DNA from: Stygiolobus caldivivus
GTDB taxonomy: Archaea; Thermoproteota; Thermoprotei_A; Sulfolobales; Sulfolobaceae
Direction of reading: 5' to 3'
NCBI RefSeq assembly: GCF_019704315.1
Contig: NZ_AP024597.1
Span: 2,326,001-2,390,000, forward strand
DNA length: 64,000 nucleotides
This document shows, piece after piece, positions 9,234 to 19,116 of the stretch. Within the stretch, counting starts at the first letter, position 1. Each line of letters starts with the position of its first letter. Both the position numbers and the translations under genes were made by a program. The notes under the pieces are model-generated. The model did not search any database, was not told the origin of the DNA, and was given only the letters and a program-made list of their open reading frames with translations.

Positions 9234-10172
9234 ATAATGTAAATGCGTGTGACTACTATATAAAGTTTCATTAAATCCCGTTTAAAACTAAACACTTATT
9301 ATTTTGATATTGAAAAGATTTTTAACTTTTTATTTATTCTTCATTAATTTAAGAATTTTTAAATAACTATATAAATTAGTTTATAAATAGGTGCAATTAC
9401 AGTATTTTACCCTTAACTTTATGATTTAACTAAAGAAAAATTCGGATAATGTAATAGACTAAAATTAATTTTCAGCTCCCTTTATGTCTTTTACAGTTGG
9501 TTTATATATTTCCTATAGCTTTAAAATCCAACCTACCCCCAATATGCTAAGTCGCCTAGGGGACTACGTTACAGTTTAGACCAAAAGTCGGGCATGGATA
9601 TCAAAGAGCCCCCAGAATAACACAAAACTTTCTGTATTCCAAGGAGAAAGTCCTTATCACTTAAAGCCCTACGGGTGTAGTCGTAATTATAGAAATACAT
9701 GGTATTTAACCATATATTCCTCTAATGCTAAAATGTTTAGCTAATCATGGGCGGATAAACTTAGAATATTTTAGGTAAATAATAGCACCGCATAGAAGGT
9801 TTCTCACAGACAAAATATTTTCACGGATATTAACAATAAAATTAAAATCTGCCCAAGTCAAAGGCTGGAGAGAAAGATAGCTTTAAATCTGTCCAGTAAT
9901 AGTGACGAGAAAACCTTTTGCCCTTAGATATTTTAACAAAGTATAAAAAGCAATGGTTTCGTTTCTATAACCTCCTTTAGGTGTTATACCCGAACTAGAG
10001 CATGAACTTAAGATGAAATTTAAAAACCATCGGGTTCTCATGCATTTAACGCAAAATGAAATATAATAGGTACCCCACAAATATTTAGGGTAATACTCAA
10101 CCGCTAAGGTTTTCCAACAAACGCTGTTCAGGATAAAAATCGGCGAAAAGAAATAAAGGTTAAAGCAGGCAC
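9234..10172. other. Spacer, no supported gene
   Basis: About 940 bases. A 65-codon minus-strand frame at 9883-10080 has unusual Cys/Ser-rich composition and no visible promoter, so I do not call it. Around 9540-9690 the base composition is a little GC-richer with small potential stems, not enough for an RNA call. Confidence 0.5.
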
Positions 10173-11600
10173 TTAAACTGTGCCTTCTGATGCTTGAGCT
10201 CTAATTTCCTTGCCCCTTATAGCGGAGAGGACTAATGCGACTGCCAGTATCCCTACAGAGACCAGAAAAGCCGAATGTAGGCCCGTAATAAACTTGGTGG
10301 CTACACCCCCTATCAGGTCAGAAGTACCTAGGAACACTTCAAAAGCCACATAACGGGGTACAGTTAAAGATGCCACAGTTATAGAAATTACGTAGCTCAG
10401 GAGTATCCCAGTATTACTTAAAGTCCTCAACATACCTGATACGCTACCGTAGGCGTGCTTAGGAGTGTTAGCCATAACGGCACTGTTATTAGCAGGGTAG
10501 AATAGCGACGAACCTATACCACCTATTACTGAAATAAATATTATGTCTATAAGGGGAGTTGTTAAACTCAACAAATGAGAGTAGAGAAAGGAGACAAAAG
10601 CCATTAAGCCTATCCCGATTGTGGCTGGGATCCTCGACCCGATCTTATCTGAGAGCCTACCTGCTAAAGGACCTATCATGCCTGCTATCACATAACCCGG
10701 GACTAAGAGTAACGAAGCGTTGAGCGGAGATAACCCCCTTATCCCCTGAAGGTACATTATAAGAAGGAAAGCCGTAGATAAGTAACCCGTACTTTGGAGG
10801 AACGAAGCAAAAAGGGAAGACGTCAGGACTCTGTTTTTGAATATCTTAAAATCTATAAGGGGAGACTTGACCCTCTGTTCGACAATTACGAAGGGGATCA
10901 ACAGAAGTAGCCCTATAGTGAGAGGGATCTCATTTTTTAATGCTAACCCTTCTCCTGCAATATCTGCACTCCCATAAGTAATTAGTGCTAGTGAAGAACC
11001 AAAGAGCAAAATCCCGTATATATCTATATCCCTCTTTACTTTATTTACGTCTTTTACGACTTTAAAACCTAGTATTGATGCAGCTATACCTATAGGGACG
11101 TTGATGTAAAATATATACCTCCAACCTATTAATGTAGTTATTATACCTCCTAAGACTATACCCAGTATAGCCCCTACATTCCACCCTATAGAAGTATATC
11201 CAAAAGCTTTTCCTCTCGTATTTGGAGGAAAATTATCTGATATAATTGCACCGCTATTAGCCTGCATCATTGAAGCACCGAGAGCCTGGACACCCCTAGA
11301 ACCAATTAGGAAATAAGCAGACGGAGAAGCACCGCATAACGCTGAACCGATCGTAAAGACGATAAAACCTAAGTTATATATTCTAGCCCTACCGTATGAG
11401 TCCCCTAGCCGACCTAACTGGGTCGTAAGTACGGCTACCTCTAACAGATAGATCAGGATTATCCAGATCATTGTAAATAGGTCTGAATGGAGGTCGGTGA
11501 CTATTGTAGGTAATGCTAAGATTACTATTGTAGAATCGACAGCCCCCATCAAGACCCCTAAAACGACTACTACCAAGAGTAACGATTTGTTTGACGCCAT
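10173..11600 (-). CDS. MFS efflux transporter, DHA2 (EmrB/QacA-like)
   Basis: 475 aa with about 14 hydrophobic helices, the number typical of the DHA2 drug:proton antiporter family in the cytoplasmic membrane. Signatures: [17 protein letters not shown] in helix 1, the loop motif [13 protein letters not shown] near residue 65 (motif A), and [13 protein letters not shown] near residue 165, characteristic of this family. Substrate is unknown. It is monocistronic as far as seen; the next gene on the strand, a zinc-ribbon gene, ends 117 bases upstream of this start. Confidence 0.93.
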   Translation of the reverse strand: MASNKSLLLVVVVLGVLMGAVDSTIVILALPTIVTDLHSDLFTMIWIILIYLLEVAVLTTQLGRLGDSYGRARIYNLGFIVFTIGSALCGASPSAYFLIGSRGVQALGASMMQANSGAIISDNFPPNTRGKAFGYTSIGWNVGAILGIVLGGIITTLIGWRYIFYINVPIGIAASILGFKVVKDVNKVKRDIDIYGILLFGSSLALITYGSADIAGEGLALKNEIPLTIGLLLLIPFVIVEQRVKSPLIDFKIFKNRVLTSSLFASFLQSTGYLSTAFLLIMYLQGIRGLSPLNASLLLVPGYVIAGMIGPLAGRLSDKIGSRIPATIGIGLMAFVSFLYSHLLSLTTPLIDIIFISVIGGIGSSLFYPANNSAVMANTPKHAYGSVSGMLRTLSNTGILLSYVISITVASLTVPRYVAFEVFLGTSDLIGGVATKFITGLHSAFLVSVGILAVALVLSAIRGKEIRAQASEGTV

Positions 11601-11716
11601 ACAATATATTTAATCTTAAAATTTAAATTATCTTCTACTAATAAGTTTCTATCTCATAAAAGAAATTTTGGATAAAATTAATAATAAGGGTAAAAAGAAA
11701 TTGAGACCTTTATTTC

Positions 11717-12295
11717 TCATAAGGGACTACCACAGTTAGAACAGAACCTAGCAGTAGGGGGGTTTTGAAAACCACAAGACCTACATATCCTCGCCCCTGA
11801 AAACCCTTGGTAAGGTTGGTTATAGCCCTGATAGGGTTGGGCATAATATGGCCCGTACGCTGGCTGTTGATAACCGTACTGATAACCGAATTGTGGGTTA
11901 GCACTAACAGCCCCGCTATTTACTAGCCTTTCTATTTCGTTCAATGTTTCGTGCTCTATCTCAAGGTTCCATAGGCCTTCAGCACCTTCTATCAAAAGCC
12001 CTATAGGTCCTAAAATTAAGTCCCCTAAAAAAGCCTCTGTAACGTCTTCAGCTTTTACCCAATTAGAGACACCGGTCTCAGCTTCTAAGTAACCTTGTCC
12101 CCCAAAAAGTTTCACTGTAAACGCTCTATCAGCAGCAAAGAGATGCCTTAACATACCTTCTTTCTTAGCTTGGACTATGTAATAATTACCTGCACCGTAG
12201 AACTGTGAGGTGTACCCCTTGTATGAGAACCACTGAAAGAGCTGGGAGGCAAGCATCTGTAAATTGACATTTACACCTTGAAATACTTTTTTCAT
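11717..12295 (-). CDS. Zinc-ribbon protein with shared N-terminal domain
   Basis: 192 aa. Residues 1 to about 125 form a domain clearly related to the 31305-31694 protein: IVQAKKEGMLRHLFAADRAF here against IVQAQKGGILRDLIAADRAL there, and both continue into a hydrophobic LGDLILGPIGLLIEG-like stretch. A Tyr/Gln/Pro/Gly-rich linker (about 130-170) leads to the zinc ribbon CRSCGFQNPPTARFCSNCG. The hydrophobic stretch may touch the membrane. Function unknown; an adaptor role is inferred from layout only. Confidence 0.85.
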   Translation of the reverse strand: MKKVFQGVNVNLQMLASQLFQWFSYKGYTSQFYGAGNYYIVQAKKEGMLRHLFAADRAFTVKLFGGQGYLEAETGVSNWVKAEDVTEAFLGDLILGPIGLLIEGAEGLWNLEIEHETLNEIERLVNSGAVSANPQFGYQYGYQQPAYGPYYAQPYQGYNQPYQGFSGARICRSCGFQNPPTARFCSNCGSPL

Positions 12296-12398
12296 AGGTA
12301 GATCAAGTCTTTTCGAAAACTATTAACTTTTTCTCTGAGATATGTGCCTTGATTAAATCAGTTATTTAAGTATAATTAGAATAAGATATATTGATAAA

Positions 12399-13037
12399 AT
12401 GTCAAACCGTAATAACATGGGTAGTAAGCGACTCTTACTGCTATTAATATCTATTTTGGTATCAGCTGGAGTGCTGGTCACTACGTTATTTCTAGCCCCG
12501 GTATTCATCTCTACACCTATCTCCCCATCAATTAATGCAGGATCGCTAAATGTTATTACACAAGGTAACTGGACGGCGGAGTTTAAGGCGATAATTACTA
12601 GGGAAGGTCCCACTTATACCATTTCATTTAGTAACGGGACTTCGCTCTCTCTTTCAAGTCCAGAATTTGTACGCAGTACGATAGGAAAACTATTAGCAAG
12701 TAATATGGGGCATGAAGAGGACTCATTAAGGTTTTTCCAACTATACATTTATTATTACGTCAACAATTATAATAGTTCTTATTCCATATTAATCATAAAA
12801 GCTTACTTCTCACAAGGCTACCACCAAGTACCCTACCAGCTCTACTTATCCGTACGAGGTGTTAGGGGGGTAGAAGGTCCTTACTACTGGGCCGGAAATT
12901 ACAGTTATTGGGTAGCCTACTCTAACCAGACCTCTTCTACCTCTGTCCTAACTGTTATTAAAACCACTAACTTTACTATTAGTATAGAACAATATAAGTC
13001 AATTTTAGAGTTGGTAACGACATCAAATGACGTGTAA
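12399..13037 (+). CDS. Membrane-anchored extracellular protein
   Basis: 212 aa. A basic N-terminus (MSNRNNMGSKR) precedes one hydrophobic helix (about residues 11-36). The rest is rich in Ser, Thr, Tyr and Asn with many glycosylation sequons, so it faces outside. It is divergent from the zinc-ribbon gene at 11717-12295 with about 100 bases between them. No family recognised. Confidence 0.75.
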   Translation: MSNRNNMGSKRLLLLLISILVSAGVLVTTLFLAPVFISTPISPSINAGSLNVITQGNWTAEFKAIITREGPTYTISFSNGTSLSLSSPEFVRSTIGKLLASNMGHEEDSLRFFQLYIYYYVNNYNSSYSILIIKAYFSQGYHQVPYQLYLSVRGVRGVEGPYYWAGNYSYWVAYSNQTSSTSVLTVIKTTNFTISIEQYKSILELVTTSNDV

Positions 13038-13076
13038 GTAGGAAATGATACCAAGTAGGTAAACCGGGAACTATAC

Positions 13077-13505
13077 CTAATTAACGTGTTCTCCTCTAAG
13101 CTTAAGCTGTAATTTTCTTATTTTTTCTATCTGTTCCTTGGTGAGGTTACCTAATAGCCAGTCATAATTTAGAGACAATAGAAGTGAAACTATCTTACTC
13201 TTCTCTACATTCCCAGTCTTATATTGTTCGAAAAGTTCTAAGGCTTCCTTAGTCATGAGATAAATCCCCTTATAAACATTTTCTAGTTTTAGGGCTACTT
13301 CAAGCATTTCTTTTTTCGGGACTGCGCATTTAGTGTCCTTCCTATGAAAACCGTGGTGCATAGCCAATGATTGTAAGAGCCGCCTCTCAGCTTTGTAAGC
13401 CCTAAATGCTGAAAGTTTTAGGAGACCATTTTCTAACCGTTCATATGATACTAAGAAATCATTAAAACTCATCCTAGCATAAGTTATCTCATCCCTGATG
13501 GGCAT
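13077..13505 (-). CDS. Helical protein, 142 aa, unknown
   Basis: Soluble and all-helical in appearance. A middle segment HHGFHRKDTKCAVPKKEM contains closely spaced His and Cys and could bind metal. ATG at 13505 is used; a second Met at 13472 is possible. It converges with the surface-protein gene ending at 13037 and is divergent from 13625-14194. A HEPN-like fold was considered, but no R-x4-6-H motif is seen. Confidence 0.65.
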   Translation of the reverse strand: MPIRDEITYARMSFNDFLVSYERLENGLLKLSAFRAYKAERRLLQSLAMHHGFHRKDTKCAVPKKEMLEVALKLENVYKGIYLMTKEALELFEQYKTGNVEKSKIVSLLLSLNYDWLLGNLTKEQIEKIRKLQLKLRGEHVN

Positions 13506-13624
13506 ATAAGTCCCGTATACTAACTCAGGGATTTTGAATTTTTCGTAAAAAGTTCTAGTCTTACCAGACCACCTTATAACTTACTTCAAATAACTTTTAA
13601 AGTACATAAGAGTAAGCATAAGTT

Positions 13625-14194
13625 ATGAATATCGGGCTGATAATCGGAATCTTAATCCTGATCTTTGACTTTGCTATCTCCATCTGGAACAGTTACAATG
13701 CCGGAAAGATAGCTACATACAGAAAAGGTCTAGGAACCTTGGTGTTCTTTTTAGGAGGATTTTTGCCAGTAAGTTATGTCATAGCTACAGTGATAACTTT
13801 TATTTTAGCATATTTAGGTTATATTTCGTCCTCTACTACCGTGTTTATCCTCAGCTTTGACTTTCTATTTTTCGGGCTAGCAATAATAATGTGGGGAGTA
13901 ATAGCCACTACCCTGAGTATAGTAGCTACAGTAAAAGGACGGAGCTGGACAGCCGGAATAATAACTGTATATAACGCCTTTGCTACTATTGCGGACGCGT
14001 GGGAGTATATAACGGGTTTCCTCTCTGCGTGGAAAAATGTGAGGAGAGCTATCGACTCAAGTGATTTCTCGGTCATTGACGTAATAGCGATCTTAGCAAT
14101 ATCATTAGGGATAGGTTATATAATTTCTTATGTAGCTTATAAAGAAGGAATTAAGTCTGAGTCAGGTTACTATACTTCAAGGCAATTTTTTTAA
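13625..14194 (+). CDS. Polytopic membrane protein, unknown
   Basis: 189 aa with about four or five hydrophobic helices: 5-22, 36-66 (probably two), 72-105 and 150-172. Short polar loops include AGKIATYRKGLG and TVKGRSWTAG. Its stop abuts the stop of the convergent dehydrogenase gene without a spacer. No family recognised. Confidence 0.75.
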   Translation: MNIGLIIGILILIFDFAISIWNSYNAGKIATYRKGLGTLVFFLGGFLPVSYVIATVITFILAYLGYISSSTTVFILSFDFLFFGLAIIMWGVIATTLSIVATVKGRSWTAGIITVYNAFATIADAWEYITGFLSAWKNVRRAIDSSDFSVIDVIAILAISLGIGYIISYVAYKEGIKSESGYYTSRQFF

Positions 14195-15568
14195 TCACAG
14201 TACTTTTCTAGCCGTGTAAGCTACTAGCTCATTTGTAGTAGGGTGTTGGTCTGCAAATTCAGCCAGTTGCCTTGCTGTCAACCCATGGGCTACCGCTTGT
14301 CCTAATTCGTTAATTACAAACCCCGCGTGGACTCCTACTATCCACGCCCCTATCAGCCTTAAGCTACCGCGTTCAAAGTATAGTTTAAGTACGCCACCCA
14401 TCTCGTCATACATCTGAGCCATAGGGTCATTTTTCATATCATATGACGCCTCAATAACGCTTAGACCCAATTTCTTAGCTTCACTTGGCATGATCCCTAC
14501 ATAGGCTGCTGGAGGGATAGTGAAGATAGTAACTGGGATACTCTTATAGTCTACATAGTCAGTAGCAACACCGTTACTCATAATATTATACGAGGCCGCC
14601 ACGGACATCCTAACCGCCGCGTGAAAATAAGGTGCTTTCCCGTTAACGTCGCCCGTAGCAAAAACATTAGGTAAGTTCGTCCTCATCGCCTCGTCTACAC
14701 TTATATGTCCCTTAGAGTCGAGCGCTAAAATACCAGAAGCACCTTCAGGTAAAACTGGCTTCCTACCAGTAGCTAACATTACTAAGCCTGTAGAAATACT
14801 CTTCTTATTACCTTTTTCATCACTATAAAGTACCTCAAACTCGTTCTCACTTTTCTTCCTTATTTCCAATAAGGGACTGTTGTACATTATATTTATGTCC
14901 AATAGGGGTAAGAGGGTTTCTACTATCTCGTTTTCAAACCCTTTAAGGACTCGACCACTCCTTACTAAGACCCTTACACTATACCCTAGGCTTTTTAATA
15001 TCGTAGCGGTCTCTAGAGCTATATACCCTCCGCCTACTATTGTGATATCGTCGGGAAGCTTCCGTATATTAGTCTTGTAACCATATAGGTCATCGCTCGT
15101 AATGGCGAATTCAGAGCCGGGGAACTTAGGCTTAACCGGCTCGCTCCCGGTTGCTATAATAACGTATCTACCTCTGATCTCAATCTCTCTACCTTCTCCC
15201 TCTACATCGACTCTTACCGTTTTATTGTCAAGCAACTTAGCTGTACCCTTTATTAGTTCCACATTTTCTTTAAACTCCTTTAGTTCCTCTCTATGTTGTA
15301 TAAACCTAGTCTCTTGGACTTTATCCTTATGGTCTTGGACTATAGAAAAGTCAGGTCTTATACTAGTCTTTAAAATACGGTTATTTCTCCACACCATCTG
15401 GGCAATTTCTCTTACTGTTTTAGACGGAATACACCCAGAAAAAAGGCAGTTCCCTCCTAGTTCACCTTTAGGGTCTATTATTACTACCTTATACCCTGAC
15501 CTGGCTAACCTGAAAGCGGCTGGGTAACCTCCTCCGCCTCCACCTATTACTATCACATCAGTTTCCAT
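14195..15568 (-). CDS. lpdA: Dihydrolipoamide dehydrogenase-like FAD/NAD oxidoreductase
   Basis: 457 aa, normal length for class I disulfide oxidoreductases. FAD-binding GGGGGGYPA starts at about residue 9; the redox disulfide CLFSGC is at 41-46; the NAD(P)-binding IVGGGYIALE is near 177; the second FAD motif FATGDVNGKAP is near 308; and a C-terminal HPTTNE provides the His-Glu dyad of lipoamide dehydrogenases. The reaction would be reoxidation of dihydrolipoyl groups with NAD. Other disulfide substrates are possible, because no E2 gene is nearby. It lies 32 bases downstream of the kinase gene at 15601-17562 on the same strand, so co-transcription is likely. Confidence 0.88.
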   Translation of the reverse strand: METDVIVIGGGGGGYPAAFRLARSGYKVVIIDPKGELGGNCLFSGCIPSKTVREIAQMVWRNNRILKTSIRPDFSIVQDHKDKVQETRFIQHREELKEFKENVELIKGTAKLLDNKTVRVDVEGEGREIEIRGRYVIIATGSEPVKPKFPGSEFAITSDDLYGYKTNIRKLPDDITIVGGGYIALETATILKSLGYSVRVLVRSGRVLKGFENEIVETLLPLLDINIMYNSPLLEIRKKSENEFEVLYSDEKGNKKSISTGLVMLATGRKPVLPEGASGILALDSKGHISVDEAMRTNLPNVFATGDVNGKAPYFHAAVRMSVAASYNIMSNGVATDYVDYKSIPVTIFTIPPAAYVGIMPSEAKKLGLSVIEASYDMKNDPMAQMYDEMGGVLKLYFERGSLRLIGAWIVGVHAGFVINELGQAVAHGLTARQLAEFADQHPTTNELVAYTARKVL

Positions 15569-15600
15569 AAAAATATGTTTAAAGAACCAAGGTTAAAAAT

Positions 15601-17562
15601 TCATTTCGAGAGAATACTAGCTATCTGCTCACTCGTGTACCTCTTTGTATAATCTGGGTTTACACAGCCGTAAATTACTGTAACCAACTCCTGTGGTACA
15701 TTAGGAGGTAATTGGAGACGCCACGAAGCCAGTGCCGACCTAGCTTGGTTAATGTAATTTAAAGCTTCGTTAATCCTACCACTTATATAGAGGTCTGACG
15801 CATGATTTAGATATGCTATTGCTGGGTTATCGTTGCGGAGAGTGAGTAAGTAGTAAGCGGTTATCCCTAGAGCGAACACGTCCATAGAAGGGCTAGCTCC
15901 TCTTCCTAGAATTATTGCCTCTATTTGTTCTGGCGGACTATATGCAGGTGTAGCTTGATTAAACCTCTGCCCTACTTTTACTGCAGAACCTAGATCTCCT
16001 AACTTTACATTACCTACAACACTAAGGACTTTCAATACCTCATCGGGCGAACTCCCCAATTTCTTGGTAAAGAAAATGTTCTGGGGTTTAACGTCTAGGT
16101 GGACATACCCGTTTTTGTGTAAAAAGTTCAGTGCTAACGATATCTCCCTGATGATATTTTTAACTATCAGCGGCCATTGCGGGGAATAAACAAGATTTGT
16201 TTTTGCAAGATCTGCCGCGGTTCCCCCTTCCATGAACTCCATAATAATTGCAGGGGGGTACTTGAAGTATGCTTCGCTATTTCCTTTTAACGCTGAGGTT
16301 ATGTTATTTATATCAACATATATCCCATAAATTCTAACGAACCGCGGGTTCTTAGACAGCTCCTTTAGGTTCTCTGATTCTCTAAACAAATCGTCGAAAG
16401 ACGAAGCACTGATTATTCTAGTCTGCGAAGGGTCATTCCTCATACTTAAGACCTTAATTGCGTAAGCCACTCCGTCTTTTTCCGACTTCAGTACATATCC
16501 GTTCCCTCCTATGCCTAGCACAGAGACTACGTTATAGCCGTAGATATCATTGCCGACCCAAACTTTCGGATCCCACTTATCCAAACTAGGGAGTTGAAGG
16601 GGCTTTTTAGGCTCAACAACACTAGTGTAGTTTATAGTAATTCTATCCCCCCTGTTTATTACACCGTTTTCAATAGTAGGTTTAAAGATAACCTCACCGA
16701 TCTTAATTTCTTTAGCTTTCCATTGAGCGTCTTTTGAGCCTAGTATAGGGACTAGGATAGGAGATGAAGGATTACTGGATACATATTCATAACCTCCCAC
16801 GTTTATACTCCACTGGATATTTGATGGTAGTCCTGTTGCGAAGAACGTGGCAAAACAATGAGGGTATCTGTCGTACGGTAAAGTGTCACTAGGCGTAAAT
16901 GATATGACAGCCTTTCTACCCTCTTTTACGACCCCACTGGTCCTGTCAGGTAGAAAGTACTTCCCTTGTGCGTATGACGGACAGACCCTGAACTCGACCT
17001 TCTTCTCCTCTAACACTAGTTTTTGCCCGTTCACCTTCTTCACAACACCATTGACCTCGATCTCCCATTGGGAGCCACTCGGTATTCCTCTCTGTACAAT
17101 TACAATAGGGTAGCCTTTACCTGAAGCCGCAACTATATTTGCAAAAGCTAGCGTGGTAAAAGAAGAGAGTAAGAAAGGTAAAGAAAGCTGACCCATAGTG
17201 GGAGAAAAGGAAGAAAGCTCGTAAGTTATAAGGCTCCCAGCTATCATAATTACTTCCCAAACACACGGGACTGCAAGACCGGGTAAACCGAGTAATATGA
17301 GGAAGACAGGTATTAAATAGGGGATGGATAAAAGGTTAAGGTTGCCTGAAAAAAACACTAAAGCTAGGGGTACAGTTAAGGAGAGAATAAATGGGATCGC
17401 TGTAATAGTCCTGTTGAAAGAGGCTAGGAGTGAAAACAGCGATGAAGCTAGTAAAATGACTACGTAAACAATAGATACTCCGTGAAATAAAACCAGGAGT
17501 AATATTGACGCAAATATGTCGATAATGGAAGCTTTCAATAACCTTTTGTTATAATAGGTCAT
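15601..17562 (-). CDS. Membrane-bound eukaryote-like Ser/Thr protein kinase
   Basis: About 653 aa from the ATG at 17562. A GTG seven codons upstream at 17583 is the alternative, but the TATA-like TTTTTTAT around 17590 places a leaderless start nearer 17562. Layout: several hydrophobic helices (about 1-150), a beta-rich middle (about 160-330) with two similar halves, then a kinase domain. Kinase motifs are the Gly loop GIGGNGYVLK (about 358), AIKV with the ATP lysine (about 374), HLDVKPQN (about 493, Leu in place of HRD Arg), LGDLGSAV (about 528, DLG for DFG), TPAYSPPEQ, and DVFALGITAYYLL, then a helical tail. The catalytic Lys, Asp, Asn and Asp are present, so activity is expected. Paralogue of 21040-22947. 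Confidence 0.9.
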   Translation of the reverse strand: MTYYNKRLLKASIIDIFASILLLVLFHGVSIVYVVILLASSLFSLLASFNRTITAIPFILSLTVPLALVFFSGNLNLLSIPYLIPVFLILLGLPGLAVPCVWEVIMIAGSLITYELSSFSPTMGQLSLPFLLSSFTTLAFANIVAASGKGYPIVIVQRGIPSGSQWEIEVNGVVKKVNGQKLVLEEKKVEFRVCPSYAQGKYFLPDRTSGVVKEGRKAVISFTPSDTLPYDRYPHCFATFFATGLPSNIQWSINVGGYEYVSSNPSSPILVPILGSKDAQWKAKEIKIGEVIFKPTIENGVINRGDRITINYTSVVEPKKPLQLPSLDKWDPKVWVGNDIYGYNVVSVLGIGGNGYVLKSEKDGVAYAIKVLSMRNDPSQTRIISASSFDDLFRESENLKELSKNPRFVRIYGIYVDINNITSALKGNSEAYFKYPPAIIMEFMEGGTAADLAKTNLVYSPQWPLIVKNIIREISLALNFLHKNGYVHLDVKPQNIFFTKKLGSSPDEVLKVLSVVGNVKLGDLGSAVKVGQRFNQATPAYSPPEQIEAIILGRGASPSMDVFALGITAYYLLTLRNDNPAIAYLNHASDLYISGRINEALNYINQARSALASWRLQLPPNVPQELVTVIYGCVNPDYTKRYTSEQIASILSK

Positions 17563-17731
17563 AGTTGATAATATTTTTAGCACTCATAAAAAATTAAGCA
17601 ATATAAGCTTCCGATCCATTTTAAGCGATAATATAGAATAATCTAAAATTAATATGAAAATTAACCGTTAATCACCGGATCTAGGTAAGGCTTTATTAAA
17701 AATAAAATAGTGAAACTAAATATAATAAATT

Positions 17732-18901
17732 ATGAAGTTTGGGTTCTCTACATCAGCCTTTCAATTTGAGGAAACTAACACCAATTCAGACTGGTATGAG
17801 TGGTTAAAAGACGAAGTTAATATCACATCAGGTAAAGTAGTCCCTTATTTACCTTATATGAACTATTACCTCACTAGGTACATGAAAATACATGAAATAG
17901 CAGAAAAATTAAACGCGTCAATCTGGAGGTTTAACCCCAGTTGGGCAAGGTTATTCAAGGACAGTAAAAGAGTAGATGACGATGCAGTAAAAAAATACAG
18001 AGAGATTTTAAAAGACTTAAAAAATAGGGGGTTTACGGTAATCCTATGCCTGAACCACTTTGACCTCCCGCTTTGGGTACACCAACCAATAATAGCTAGA
18101 GATTTCCTACTGTCCAAGGGAAAATTGGGCTGGTATACTGAAGACACTGTAAAGGAATTCTTATCGTTTTCTAAATTTGTAGTAGATAATTTTTCAGAAT
18201 ACGTAGACTTATGGTGTACGTTTAACGAACCTAACATATTGGCTAATTTCTCGTATTTAACCGGGATCTTCCCACCTGGCATAACGAGTAAGAACGCATT
18301 CCAAAAAGCTTTAACAAACATAGTTACAGCCCATAACTTAGTTTATGAAGAACTTAAAGGGCTGAAAGTAGGAATTATCTATAACTTCCCCTATGTTCAG
18401 GGTAGCAAAGAAATGGAAGAAAATATAGCATATTCGTTTTTAGAAAAGGTAAAGTTTGATTGGATTGGGGTAAATTATTATTCTAGGATTGTATACGACG
18501 AAAACGGAAGCCCGAAGAAAGGTTACGGGATTTTCTGTCAGCCTAATTCAGTGTCTTTGGAGGGTAATCCTACATCTGATTACGGGTGGGAGGTCTATCC
18601 TAAAGGACTTGAAGAGGTCCTTAAGGCTGTGAATAACAGGTTTAACAAACCGATTTATGTTACCGAAAACGGTATAGCCGACTCAAGGGACTTCCTGAGA
18701 CCTAATTTCTTAGCCCAGCACCTAGAGGCTATTAAGAACTCTGGAATTAAAGTCGAGGCTTATCTACATTGGTCTATAATAGATAATTTTGAGTGGAACT
18801 TCGGGTATGAAATGAAATTCGGTTTGTATACTTTAGACCTGAAACCCAGGCCTAGCTCGTATTTATTTAAAGAGTTTACTGAGGTATACTCTAATGCGTG
18901 A
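17732..18901 (+). CDS. GH1 family beta-glycosidase, short form
   Basis: 389 aa. Retaining glycoside hydrolase family 1. The acid/base Glu is in CTFNEPN (about residue 165) and the nucleophile Glu in VTENG (about 310). Other GH1 marks are NASIWRFNPSWARL, LCLNHFDLPLW and HWSIIDNFEWNFGY near the C-terminus. The family enzyme of Sulfolobus (LacS) is about 489 aa, so this is about 100 residues shorter; missing length is spread over loops while all catalytic segments are present, so it is probably intact. No signal peptide, so cytoplasmic. A TATA-like CTTTATTAAAAA (17691-17702) lies about 35 bases upstream. Confidence 0.92.
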   Translation: MKFGFSTSAFQFEETNTNSDWYEWLKDEVNITSGKVVPYLPYMNYYLTRYMKIHEIAEKLNASIWRFNPSWARLFKDSKRVDDDAVKKYREILKDLKNRGFTVILCLNHFDLPLWVHQPIIARDFLLSKGKLGWYTEDTVKEFLSFSKFVVDNFSEYVDLWCTFNEPNILANFSYLTGIFPPGITSKNAFQKALTNIVTAHNLVYEELKGLKVGIIYNFPYVQGSKEMEENIAYSFLEKVKFDWIGVNYYSRIVYDENGSPKKGYGIFCQPNSVSLEGNPTSDYGWEVYPKGLEEVLKAVNNRFNKPIYVTENGIADSRDFLRPNFLAQHLEAIKNSGIKVEAYLHWSIIDNFEWNFGYEMKFGLYTLDLKPRPSSYLFKEFTEVYSNA

Positions 18902-19116
18902 GAATTTCCCTTTCATGCTAAACAAATCCCTAGCTCTTATCAAAATTTAACTAGTTTCTTAATATAAGATTTTTAATAATGGACTTGCTCAAGGTTACTT
19001 AAAAACAATCATAGTTATTATATAGCTAAGTCATTGCTAGCCACTAACTAAAAAATCACCCGTAAAGCTCTTAGGGATCACATAAATAGAGAAAATACTG
19101 CAAAAAGGAGAAAAAA

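Noticed and set aside
9883..10080. 65-codon minus frame, Cys/Ser-rich
   Set aside because: No promoter, unusual composition and no motif; probably chance.
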